DNA from: Hyphomicrobiales bacterium
Lineage (GTDB): Bacteria; Pseudomonadota; Alphaproteobacteria; Rhizobiales; Xanthobacteraceae
DNA: 64,000 nt
Direction of reading: 5' to 3'
Assembly: GCA_016185205.1 (NCBI GenBank)
Contig: JACPOA010000112.1
Location: 62,001 to 126,000, forward strand
Numbering within the stretch: the stretch's first letter is position 1; each line of letters begins with the position of its first letter. The notes under the pieces were generated by a model, which saw only the letters and a program-made list of their open reading frames with translations, was not told where the DNA came from and searched no databases. A program made the position numbers and the translations under genes. Positions 17,138-24,296 of this stretch are shown here, one piece after another.

Positions 17138-17980
17138 TTACCGATTCCTTAGCGCCTCCGCCTCTTCGTAGAACTTCTTCTCCCAGGCCTTATGGTTGTC
17201 CATGCCCTCGCGGATGAAGGGCGTGAACACCGCCAGATGCAGCAGCAGCCAGTTAAGCACATTGGCGGGGAAGCGCAGCGGCTTGCGGAAATCGACGAAC
17301 AGCACCACACGCGTGTGCGGCGTCCTGTTCCATGCCTCGTGCTCATAGGCGTCGTCGAACACCACCGCTTCGCCTTCCCGCCAGCGATAGAGTTCCTTGT
17401 CGACGCGTATGCCGAGCTGCTCGCGCGGCTCCGGCACGATCAGGCCGAGATGCAGGCGCAGCACGCCGTTATAGGGCCCGCGATGGGCGGGGAGATGCTT
17501 GCCCGGCTCCAGGATCGAGAACATCACGGTGATCAGGCCGGGGATTTTCTGGCAGGCGGCCCAGGTCTGCGGGCAGGCCTGGATATTGGCCTGCGACTTG
17601 AAGCCGTAGCCGGCGAGCAGGAAAGTCTTCCAGCCGCGGTCCTGGCTGATGGTGGCGACATCCGAGGAGATCTCGTGGAAGCCGGGCAGGTCGGCTTGCC
17701 GCAGCAGCACGCGGTCGAGCTCGGCGCGGATGGCGCGCCAGTCGCGCTCGATCGCCTTGGTCCAGGGAAACACCGCATTGTCGTAGATCGGCGGATTGCC
17801 CACCTTGCTGTAGCTCAGATTGAGCCGCTCGACGAAGGCCACCACGCGCATGAACAGGCGGGTGACGAAGCTTGCCCGCGCCAGCGGCTTGATGCCGTCG
17901 GTGCCGAAACGCTGGGCCGGGTTTTGCTCGCTAGTGGTTTTGGTTTGCTGCTCGGCGACGCTACTCACCACGTGCTCCAT
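17138..17980 (-). CDS. Aspartyl/asparaginyl beta-hydroxylase family (LpxO-like) 2-oxoglutarate dioxygenase
   Basis: A 280-residue Fe(II)/2-oxoglutarate oxygenase. The core contains HLPAHRGPYNGVLRLHLGL (about residues 160-178), with the iron-binding His and the HRG arginine, and FDDAYEHEAWN (about 208-218), with the second iron His. This arrangement is shared by LpxO (lipid A 2-hydroxylation) and Asp/Asn hydroxylases. The hydrophobic stretch near the C-terminus (VLNWLLLHLAVFTPF) could associate with the membrane, as in LpxO. A G-rich site precedes the ATG at 17980. LpxO function is likely but not certain. Confidence 0.8.
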   Translation of the reverse strand: MEHVVSSVAEQQTKTTSEQNPAQRFGTDGIKPLARASFVTRLFMRVVAFVERLNLSYSKVGNPPIYDNAVFPWTKAIERDWRAIRAELDRVLLRQADLPGFHEISSDVATISQDRGWKTFLLAGYGFKSQANIQACPQTWAACQKIPGLITVMFSILEPGKHLPAHRGPYNGVLRLHLGLIVPEPREQLGIRVDKELYRWREGEAVVFDDAYEHEAWNRTPHTRVVLFVDFRKPLRFPANVLNWLLLHLAVFTPFIREGMDNHKAWEKKFYEEAEALRNR

Positions 17981-18107
17981 TTACCCCCCAGGCGACCGAT
18001 TTGTGACACTAGCAACCGGCGCTAGCGAGCGGAAGTTCCGAACCCATACCCCATTGGCCTTCTGGCCCGGATGGCGCTATCGTGCGCGCTGGACGCGGGA
18101 AACATCC

Positions 18108-18458
18108 ATGAAACCCTGGCTGATCCTGATTGCGCTGCTTTTGGGCGGTATTGTGTTGCCAATCGGCGGCCCGGCCGCGGCCGGCGACGGCAAGGCTTCA
18201 ACCGTCACGCTTTGGCGCTATAACGCGCACAGCCAAGATCTGCCGTTCCCGCGCGGCGAGCGCGCCGCATCGGTGTGGGCGTCGCGCACCTGCTGGAGCG
18301 AATGCGGCTCCTATTGCGCCTGGGGCATGGTCGGCTGCCTGCAGCGCGACGCGCAAGGGACGTGCCTGAAGCTCACCGACAAATGCGACCGCTATTGCCA
18401 GCGCGAATGCCGCACGAGCGGCGGGCCGCTGCTGCCGATCGAATTTTTCTGGGAATAG
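18108..18458 (+). CDS. Small secreted cysteine-rich protein of unknown function
   Basis: A 116-residue protein with a clear signal peptide (about 1-25, ending GPAAAG) and eight cysteines at 62, 66, 70, 77, 86, 93, 97 and 101. Their spacing is C-x3-C-x3-C-x6-C-x8-C-x6-C-x3-C-x3-C, a mirror-symmetric pattern consistent with a disulfide-linked helical hairpin. I do not recognise a family. ATG at 18108 follows GCGGGA. It is transcribed away from the dioxygenase gene and its terminus meets a repeat at 18464. Confidence 0.65.
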   Translation: MKPWLILIALLLGGIVLPIGGPAAAGDGKASTVTLWRYNAHSQDLPFPRGERAASVWASRTCWSECGSYCAWGMVGCLQRDAQGTCLKLTDKCDRYCQRECRTSGGPLLPIEFFWE

Positions 18459-18463
18459 GGCGC

Positions 18464-18543
18464 GCCCGTCTTCGCTAAAGTTTCGCCGGGCAGCCTTCGT
18501 GCGAGAGTGGCTCGCCAGCCGTAGCTGCGCAGAAGCGAAGGCT
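18464..18543. repeat. Dispersed repeat, copy 1 of a local direct pair
   Basis: Runs from GCCCGTCTTCGC to AGCGAAGGCT and matches 18988-19070 over about 80 bases with roughly four-fifths identity by eye. It contains the hairpin-forming GCCAGCCG and CGAAGGCT segments. It starts six bases after the stop of the Cys-rich gene. Confidence 0.75.
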
Positions 18544-18565
18544 AACGCAAGGGATGGACGCCAAC

Positions 18566-18733
18566 CTACGAATTGGAAGGATGCGTCACGTAGCGCAAAA
18601 AGCCCCACGACCAGATCGCACCTAACGCGAGGGAGCCGATCAGCCAAATATCGCCTGACGGCTTGGCGTACCAAAGCAGTCCTACAATAAAGAACCAAAC
18701 AACGTTCGCGATGATCGCTACCGCATGAATCAT
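18566..18733 (-). CDS. Possible 55-residue small membrane protein
   Basis: An ATG at 18733 opens 55 codons to a TAG at 18566. The product starts MIHAVAIIANVVWFFIVG and ends FLRYVTHPSNS. Two hydrophobic spans (about 3-22 and 29-47) are joined by a short WYAKPSGD turn, the layout of many small bacterial membrane proteins. No good ribosome site sits at the usual distance. GGGGG lies about 16-20 bases upstream, ahead of an out-of-frame six-codon frame whose TGA overlaps this ATG. Codon choice is less GC-rich than neighbours. Support is the hydrophobic pattern only. Confidence 0.45.
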   Translation of the reverse strand: MIHAVAIIANVVWFFIVGLLWYAKPSGDIWLIGSLALGAIWSWGFLRYVTHPSNS

Positions 18734-18830
18734 GGGGCGACGATGGCCATGACGACCCCCTTCAGGACCATGTGTGTCCCCTAATGTTTATGGAAATTTT
18801 ATGCGGCAGGAGAACTCACGGCACAAGTAG
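18734..18830 (+). ncRNA. Candidate small RNA or leader preceding an orphan terminator
   Basis: This gap between two repeats holds no gene on the plus strand, yet it ends in a convincing intrinsic terminator at 18831-18858. A plus-strand transcript starting somewhere in this stretch would therefore end there. Only a nine-codon frame (ATGCGGCAGG...TAG) is present. The 5' end is unknown and no known RNA family is recognised. Confidence 0.25.
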
Positions 18831-18858
18831 GCAGCCTCAGTTTGCGGCTGCTCTTTTT
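18831..18858 (+). terminator. Intrinsic terminator with no obvious upstream gene
   Basis: GCAGCC (18831-18836) pairs with GGCTGC (18846-18851) around a nine-base loop and is followed by TCTTTTT (18852-18858). The nearest plus-strand gene stop is 370 bases upstream, beyond a repeat. Confidence 0.55.
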
Positions 18859-18987
18859 CATCGGGCCGCGACCGGGGGTGCTTTTCAGAGCGTCGGCGGG
18901 GGCGGGCCGGCGGTCAGCGCCATGTAGCCGTAAAACACTCTGTCGATGGTCATGAAGAGCCATTCCCTCGCGCTCGTTCAGTCATAA

Positions 18988-19070
18988 GCCCGTCTTCGCC
19001 CTGCGGGCTTCGCCGGGCAGCCTTCGTACGAGGGTGGCTTGCCAGCCGAAGCGGCGGAGCAGCGAAGGCT
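18988..19070. repeat. Dispersed repeat, copy 2, abutting tRNA-Ser
   Basis: Copy of 18464-18543 running from GCCCGTCTTCGCC to AGCGAAGGCT. Its last base is the first base of the (minus-strand) tRNA CCA end. The interval between the two copies is 444 bases and holds the small membrane frame and the orphan terminator; the rest of 18859-18987 shows nothing I can name. Confidence 0.75.
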
Positions 19071-19159
19071 GGCGGAAGGGGTGAGATTCGAACTCACGGT
19101 ACCCTTGCGGGTACGCCGGTTTTCAAGACCGGTGCCTTAAACCGCTCGGCCACCCTTCC
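19070..19159 (-). tRNA. tRNA-Ser (anticodon UGA)
   Basis: On the minus strand the gene begins GGAAGGGTGGCCGAG and ends in CTTCCGCCA with an encoded CCA. The anticodon loop is CTTGAAA (anticodon TGA), the long variable arm GTACCCGCAAGGGTAC is typical of serine tRNAs, and the T-loop GTTCGAATC is intact. The acceptor stem GGAAGGG pairs with CCCTTCC. Total length is 90 bases with CCA. Confidence 0.96.
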
Positions 19160-19361
19160 GTAACGCCTACCCGTTCATCCAATGCTCGATAGAGGCCGCA
19201 CTTGCAAGCGCGCAATGGCTTCGCTATGCCGGCGCCCAGCGGCCGCCGAACCGGCCAAAGCCTGAGTGGAACCAATCGTTTACCACGCCAGGGGCGGGCG
19301 GTTCCAGTAACGGCCGCCAAGGGCTATTCTAGCCATAGCGCAATCGGGGACCTTGAGCGGG

Positions 19362-20315
19362 ATGGGCGGTATCGGGGGCAACCGCGGATTTGGCCGCCTG
19401 GCGCATCTGCTGGCGCTGGCGGTCGGCTGCCTGGCACTCGCCAACTGCTCGGGCGGCGGCAAGCTCGATCCCAAATACGGCGTCTCGGCCAGCGCGCGCG
19501 TGGTCGAGCCGGGCGATCCGGTGCCGAAAGGCGGCGGCGTCTACCGGGTCGGTAAGCCCTATACCATTGCCGGCCGCGAATACGTGCCCCAGGAGGACGT
19601 CAACTACAGCGCCGTCGGCATGGCGTCCTTTTACGGCAACGACTTCCACGGCCGTTCCACCGCCAATGGCGAAGTGTTCGACATGAATTCGATCTCGGCC
19701 GCGCATCCGACGCTGCCGCTGCCGTCCTATGTGCGGGTTACCAATCTGGCCAACCGCCGCTCGATCGTGGTGCGCGTCAACGACCGCGGGCCCTATGTCG
19801 GCGACCGCGTCATCGACCTCTCGGCGCAGACCGCCAAGCTCCTGGGGTTCCACGGCCATGGCCTCGCCAAGGTGAAGGTCGACTATGTCGGCCGCGCGCC
19901 GCTGGAGGGCTCGGACGACCGCAAGCTGATGGCCACGCTGCGCGAAGGCGCGCCGGCCACAGTGGCGCCGGTGCAGGTTGCCTCCAACAAGCCATACGCG
20001 CCGGCTTTTTTCGACAACCGCCCGATGACGCAATATTCGTCGATGCAAGGCTCTTCAATGCAAGAGCCGGCGCCGCCTAACCGACCCTACCGGCTGGGTG
20101 AGGGCGCACGCGAGCTGCCTGCCCAAAACGCTCCACAAGCCGTGCCGCGCACACCGACCGTGGAACTGGCGGCCGCCGCGCGTTCGCAGGCCCCGCCATT
20201 CGCCGCCCGCGCGCCGCGTGCCGCCGCGGAGCCTTCGGTTTCGCCGGTATCGGCTTACGCTTCGCCGCGCTATGATGGCTCGGCGGGTTTCATGAGCGGC
20301 CGTGGCCTTTACTGA
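19362..20315 (+). CDS. rlpA: RlpA-family septal ring lytic transglycosylase lipoprotein
   Basis: A 317-residue outer-membrane-type lipoprotein. A hydrophobic signal ends in a lipobox LANC followed by SGGG. The double-psi beta-barrel RlpA domain lies at about 80-175, with SFYGNDFHGRSTANGEVFD and RVNDRGPYVGDRVIDLS. The second half is low-complexity and proline/alanine-rich, without a visible SPOR domain. In E. coli and Pseudomonas RlpA cleaves naked glycan strands at the division septum. ATG at 19362 is preferred to a TTG at 19353 because GGGGA lies 11 bases before it but only two before the TTG. A D,D-carboxypeptidase gene follows. Confidence 0.88.
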   Translation: MGGIGGNRGFGRLAHLLALAVGCLALANCSGGGKLDPKYGVSASARVVEPGDPVPKGGGVYRVGKPYTIAGREYVPQEDVNYSAVGMASFYGNDFHGRSTANGEVFDMNSISAAHPTLPLPSYVRVTNLANRRSIVVRVNDRGPYVGDRVIDLSAQTAKLLGFHGHGLAKVKVDYVGRAPLEGSDDRKLMATLREGAPATVAPVQVASNKPYAPAFFDNRPMTQYSSMQGSSMQEPAPPNRPYRLGEGARELPAQNAPQAVPRTPTVELAAAARSQAPPFAARAPRAAAEPSVSPVSAYASPRYDGSAGFMSGRGLY

Positions 20316-20396
20316 GCCGCAATCCTCCGTCACAGCGCCGCCATGATCCGCCGCGATGTGCGCGCATCGCGCATTATGCGACACGAACGATTGACG

Positions 20397-21671
20397 ATGA
20401 GCTTTGGGAAATTTCACCTCGGACGTTTGCTGACGGCGGTGGTTTTGGTCGTCGGCCTCGGCGCCATCGCCTATGCCGCCACGCCGGCACATCGGCCGGG
20501 CTCGGGCCTGGCGGCGAAAAAAGGACCGTCTTCCGGGCTTGCGGCGAAAAAAGACGCGCCCAAGAAAGACGAGCCGGCGATCAGCGCGCCGCACGCCATC
20601 CTGATCGACGCCGAATATGGCGCCGTGCTGTTCGAGCGCGATGCCGACAAGATGATCTTTCCGGCCAGCCTCGCCAAGCTGATGACCGCCGAATACGTGT
20701 TCCACGAATTGAAAGAGGGTCGCCTCAATCTCACCGACGAATTCATGGTGAGCGAGAATGCCTGGCGCAAGGGCGGCGCACCCTCGCATGGCTCCACCAT
20801 GTTTGCCTCGCTCCACAGCAAGGTCAAGGTGGACGATCTGCTGCACGCGGTCATCATCCAGTCCGCCAACGACGCCTGCATCGTACTGGCCGAAGGAATG
20901 GCCGGCAACGAAGCCGACTTCGCCGCCAAGCTGACCCAGCGCGCGCGCGAGATCGGCTTGCAGAAATCGGTGTTCGCCAATTCGAGCGGGCTGCCCGATC
21001 CCGGCACGCAGGTGACCACGCGCGAGCTCTCGATTTTGGCGCGCTCTATCATCCGCAATTATCCGGACCGTTATAAGATTTACGGCGACCGCGAATTCAC
21101 CTGGAACAAGATCCGCCAGCAGAATCGCAATCCGCTGCTCGGCACGCTCGAAGGCGCCGACGGCTTGAAGACCGGCTTCACCAAGGAGGCGGGTTACGGC
21201 CTAGTCGGTTCGGCGACGCAGCACGGCTTGCGTCTGGTCGCGGTGGTCAACGGGCTGAAAACCGCCAAGGAGCGCGCCGACGAAGGCAAAAAACTGCTGG
21301 AATGGGGCTTCCGCAATTTCGAGCAACGCGCTCTGTTCGCGGAGGGCCAGACCATCGGCGCGGCCAAGGTCTATGGCGGCGCCAGCGGGCGCGTGCCGCT
21401 GGTGGCGGGCGGCGTGGTCAAGGTGATGCTGCCGAAATCGGGCGCCGAAAAGCTGATCGCGCGCATCGTCTATAAGGGCCCGGTGCCGGCCCCGATCGCG
21501 GCCGGCCAGCCGATCGGCACGCTCAAGGTGTGGCGCAACGACCATGTGATCCTTGAAATGCCGCTCAAGGCCGCCGAGAGCGTCGGCAAAGGCAATCTGG
21601 GGCAGCGCGCCTTCGATGCGGTGACCGAGATGATGGTCGCGCTGTTCCGCGCCGGGGCCGAGCGGCTGTGA
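20397..21671 (+). CDS. D-alanyl-D-alanine carboxypeptidase (peptidase S11, DacF/PBP5-6 type)
   Basis: A 424-residue penicillin-binding protein that trims the terminal D-Ala of peptidoglycan pentapeptides in the periplasm. A signal peptide (about 1-28) and a lysine-rich AAKKGPSSGLAAKKD linker precede the domain. The three active-site motifs are present: SLAKLM (SxxK), SAND (SxN) and KTGF (KTG), followed by the PBP5_C-type beta domain. The start is uncertain: ATG at 20397 gives a normal signal peptide, whereas ATG at 20343 would add 18 charged residues. It follows rlpA, another peptidoglycan enzyme. Confidence 0.9.
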   Translation: MSFGKFHLGRLLTAVVLVVGLGAIAYAATPAHRPGSGLAAKKGPSSGLAAKKDAPKKDEPAISAPHAILIDAEYGAVLFERDADKMIFPASLAKLMTAEYVFHELKEGRLNLTDEFMVSENAWRKGGAPSHGSTMFASLHSKVKVDDLLHAVIIQSANDACIVLAEGMAGNEADFAAKLTQRAREIGLQKSVFANSSGLPDPGTQVTTRELSILARSIIRNYPDRYKIYGDREFTWNKIRQQNRNPLLGTLEGADGLKTGFTKEAGYGLVGSATQHGLRLVAVVNGLKTAKERADEGKKLLEWGFRNFEQRALFAEGQTIGAAKVYGGASGRVPLVAGGVVKVMLPKSGAEKLIARIVYKGPVPAPIAAGQPIGTLKVWRNDHVILEMPLKAAESVGKGNLGQRAFDAVTEMMVALFRAGAERL

Positions 21672-21675
21672 ATTC

Positions 21676-21783
21676 CGTCATGCCCGGCCTTGCCCGCCTT
21701 CGCACTGACGTGCTTCGGCGGACTATGGAGCCCGCCGTAGCTCGCATAGCGAGCGGAGGCGGGTGCCGGGCATCCACGTCTTC
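21676..21783. repeat. Palindromic intergenic repeat
   Basis: The arms ATGCCCGGC (21680-21688) and GCCGGGCAT (21765-21773) enclose further hairpins (CGCTATGCGAG-type). Same family as 16993, 27865 and 48788. It fills the gap between the carboxypeptidase and tmk. Confidence 0.75.
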
Positions 21784-21831
21784 GGCAAGTGCTATATGGT
21801 GCAAGCGATACGGCGGCTGACACGGGATTAG

Positions 21832-22497
21832 ATGCGCGGACATTTCATCACCTTCGAAGGCGGCGAAGGCAGCGGCAAGTCCACCCACGCGGCGACGCTG
21901 GCGCAGCGGCTCAAAGCGCTCGGGCTGAGGGTCGTGCTCACGCGCGAGCCGGGTGGCTCGACCGGCGCCGAAATCATCCGCCACATCCTGTTGTCCGGCA
22001 TCGCCAAGCCGCTCGGCGCCGAGACCGAGGCCATCTTGTTCGCGGCCGCGCGCGACGATCACGTGCGCGCGACCATCCTGCCGGCGCTGGCGGCCGGCCA
22101 ATGGGTGATCTGCGACCGCTTCATCGATTCCACCCGCGTCTATCAGGGTGCGCTCGGCCAGGTCGATCCGCGCCTGATCCGCAGCCTCGAGCGCGTGACG
22201 GTCGGCCCCGCCAGGCCCGATCTCACCTTCATTCTCGACGTGCCGGCCACCGTCGGCCTGGCGCGCGCCAAGCAACGGCGCGGCAAAAGCCAAGCCGACC
22301 GCTTCGAGGCCGAGGGCGTCCAGTTTCACGAGGCCCTGCGCAAGGCCTATCGAGATCTGGCGGCGAAAGAGCCCAAGCGCATCATCGTGGTCGACGGCCG
22401 CGCCCCGCGCGATGTCGTGGCGGACCGCATCTGGGGCGTGGTCAAGCAGCATCTGCACCCTGAAAAGGCGATCCTCGCCGAGCGGGCAGCGCCGTGA
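21832..22497 (+). CDS. tmk: Thymidylate kinase
   Basis: A 221-residue dTMP kinase. The P-loop FEGGEGSGKSTHAATLAQ lies at residues 5-22, VLTREPGGS at about 35-43, CDRFIDSTRVYQG (DR motif) at about 92-104, and the LID region RGKSQADRFE at about 148-157. It phosphorylates dTMP to dTDP for DNA synthesis. Its stop overlaps the GTG of holB by four bases, and tmk-holB is a widely conserved pair, so the two are translationally coupled. Confidence 0.96.
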   Translation: MRGHFITFEGGEGSGKSTHAATLAQRLKALGLRVVLTREPGGSTGAEIIRHILLSGIAKPLGAETEAILFAAARDDHVRATILPALAAGQWVICDRFIDSTRVYQGALGQVDPRLIRSLERVTVGPARPDLTFILDVPATVGLARAKQRRGKSQADRFEAEGVQFHEALRKAYRDLAAKEPKRIIVVDGRAPRDVVADRIWGVVKQHLHPEKAILAERAAP

Positions 22498-23531
22498 GCG
22501 AGGACGACAGCGACGAGCGTGATGTCCGCAGCCCGCGCGAAACGCTGGCGCTGTTCGGCCACGTCGAGGCCGAGCAGACGCTGCTCGACAGCTACAAGAG
22601 CGGTCGCATTCCGCATGCCTGGCTGATCGGCGGGCCTCCCGGCCTCGGCAAGGCGACTTTGGCTTACCGGTTGGCGCGTTTCGTACTGGCGCATCCGGAT
22701 GCGAAGGCGCCCGCGGTGCAGAAGGCGGCGTCGCTCGCAGTCGATGCCGACAACCCGGTCGCCCGCCGCATCGCCGCGCAGGCGCAGGGCGACCTGCTGG
22801 TGCTGGAGCGTAACCTCAACGAGACCACCGGCAAGCTCTACACCGTGATCCGCGTCGACGACGTGCGCCGCACGGTGTCGTTCTTCGGCTCGACCGCGGG
22901 CGAGGGTGGCTGGCGCATCGCCATCGTCGACGCGGTCGACGATCTGCAGCGCGAAGGCGCCAATGCACTGCTCAAGGTTTTGGAGGAGCCGCCGCAGCGC
23001 ACGCTGTTGCTTTTGATCAGCCACGCGCCGGGGCGCGAACTGCCGACCATCCGCTCGCGCTGCCGCCGCCTGCTGCTGCGCCCGCTCGATGCCGCCGATG
23101 TGGCGCGCGCGATTGCGGCGTCGACCGGACGCGACGCCGACGAGGCGGAAGTGCAGGAAGCCGCCGTCGCCGCTGACGGCAGTGTGGCGCGCGCCTTGGC
23201 CTTGCTCGACGGTCCGGCGCTGGCGCTGCGCCAGCGCGTGCTCGAACTGTTGGCGCAGCTGCCGCAGCCCGATCAGCGCGCGCTGCATGCACTCGGCGAC
23301 GCGCTCGGCGGCAGCGAGCCGCAGACGCTTGCTAGCTTCATGGACATGGTCAATGGCTGGCTGTCGGCGCGGCTCGAGGCTGACGCGCGCGACCTGCCGC
23401 GCATGGCCCGCGTCGCGCAAGCCTGGGACAAGGTCAACCGTGCCGCGCGCGACGTCGAGACCTATAATCTCGAACGCAAGCCGCTGGTGTTCGCGGTGTT
23501 CGGCGCGCTCGCGGAGGCGGCGCGGACTTGA
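22494..23531 (+). CDS. holB: DNA polymerase III delta-prime subunit
   Basis: A 345-residue clamp-loader subunit. It has a P-loop-like GPPGLGKATLAYRLA (about residues 43-57), REGANALLKVLEEPP (about 151-165) and a PTIRSRCRRL (SRC) motif near 187, as in delta-prime. The usual Ser/Thr after the P-loop lysine is Ala, and the four-cysteine zinc module of E. coli HolB is absent; both are tolerated in this non-ATPase subunit. GTG start, overlapping tmk by four bases. It converges on eutC with a 21-base gap. Confidence 0.92.
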   Translation: MSEDDSDERDVRSPRETLALFGHVEAEQTLLDSYKSGRIPHAWLIGGPPGLGKATLAYRLARFVLAHPDAKAPAVQKAASLAVDADNPVARRIAAQAQGDLLVLERNLNETTGKLYTVIRVDDVRRTVSFFGSTAGEGGWRIAIVDAVDDLQREGANALLKVLEEPPQRTLLLLISHAPGRELPTIRSRCRRLLLRPLDAADVARAIAASTGRDADEAEVQEAAVAADGSVARALALLDGPALALRQRVLELLAQLPQPDQRALHALGDALGGSEPQTLASFMDMVNGWLSARLEADARDLPRMARVAQAWDKVNRAARDVETYNLERKPLVFAVFGALAEAART

Positions 23532-23552
23532 AGTTTAAGTCCGACATCCTCT

Positions 23553-24296
23553 TCAATCCTTGCCGATCAAGAGCTGATCCGAGTCGTCCTTGAGCTGCAC
23601 GCCGGACAGCCGCCGCGTTCGCATGGCGCGCAAAATATGAACGATCTTGAACCCGGCGTCGGCATAGCCGATGCCATCGGGCCGGATATTGGAGATGCAG
23701 TTGCGCTCCGCGTCCGTGGTCTGCGCGCTCGGCTGCCAGGTGAGGTAGGCGCCCATGCTGTCGGGCGCGGTCAGACCCGGCCGCTCGCCGATCAGCATCG
23801 CCACGCCATCGGCATGCAGCGCGGCGGCAACGCGATCGCCGATGGCGACGCGGCCGCGGGCGACGATCACCAGCGGCGCGATCGTGCAGCCGTCGGCGCG
23901 CAGCGCGGGCAGCACGGCGGCCAGCACAGGCGCGGCATGCGTCTGCACCGCGCGCGCCGACAAGCCGCCGCTGATGACGAAGGCTGCGTCATAGCGGCCC
24001 GCATAGGGTGTCAGCATCGCTTCGGCCTCGGGCGCCAGGCGGCGGCCGAGGTCGGGCCGCATCAGATAGTGCTGCTGGTCCACGACCGCGCTGGCGACTT
24101 CGAGCACCAGTAGGCCAAATCCGTCGACATCGGCAGCCAGACGCGCCGCGTCGAGCGGCGCATGCACGGCATCGCGCGCGCGGGCATGCGCGAGCTGGAA
24201 GTCGAGCAGCGGCCCGGTCGCCAGCGAGGCGCCGGTTCTTTTCAGCCCGATGCGCGCCGCGGTGAGCCGGCGCAGGCTGTTCCAAACTTCGATCAT
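23553..24296 (-). CDS. eutC: Ethanolamine ammonia-lyase small subunit
   Basis: A 247-residue EutC. It opens MIEVWNSLRRLTAARIGLKR, contains LDFQLAHARARDAVH and FVISGGLSARAVQTHA, and ends with the CISNIRPDGIGYA segment that helps bind cobalamin. With EutB it forms the adenosylcobalamin-dependent enzyme that splits ethanolamine into acetaldehyde and ammonia. The ATG at 24296 overlaps the eutB stop by four bases (ATGA), which fixes the start over a longer open frame. No microcompartment genes are present, so this is the simple cytosolic version. Confidence 0.95.
   Translation of the reverse strand: MIEVWNSLRRLTAARIGLKRTGASLATGPLLDFQLAHARARDAVHAPLDAARLAADVDGFGLLVLEVASAVVDQQHYLMRPDLGRRLAPEAEAMLTPYAGRYDAAFVISGGLSARAVQTHAAPVLAAVLPALRADGCTIAPLVIVARGRVAIGDRVAAALHADGVAMLIGERPGLTAPDSMGAYLTWQPSAQTTDAERNCISNIRPDGIGYADAGFKIVHILRAMRTRRLSGVQLKDDSDQLLIGKD

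Noticed and set aside
18713-18754. Six-codon leader peptide (ATGGCC...TGA) overlapping the small membrane frame
   Set aside because: Too short to support on its own; mentioned only as a possible coupling element.
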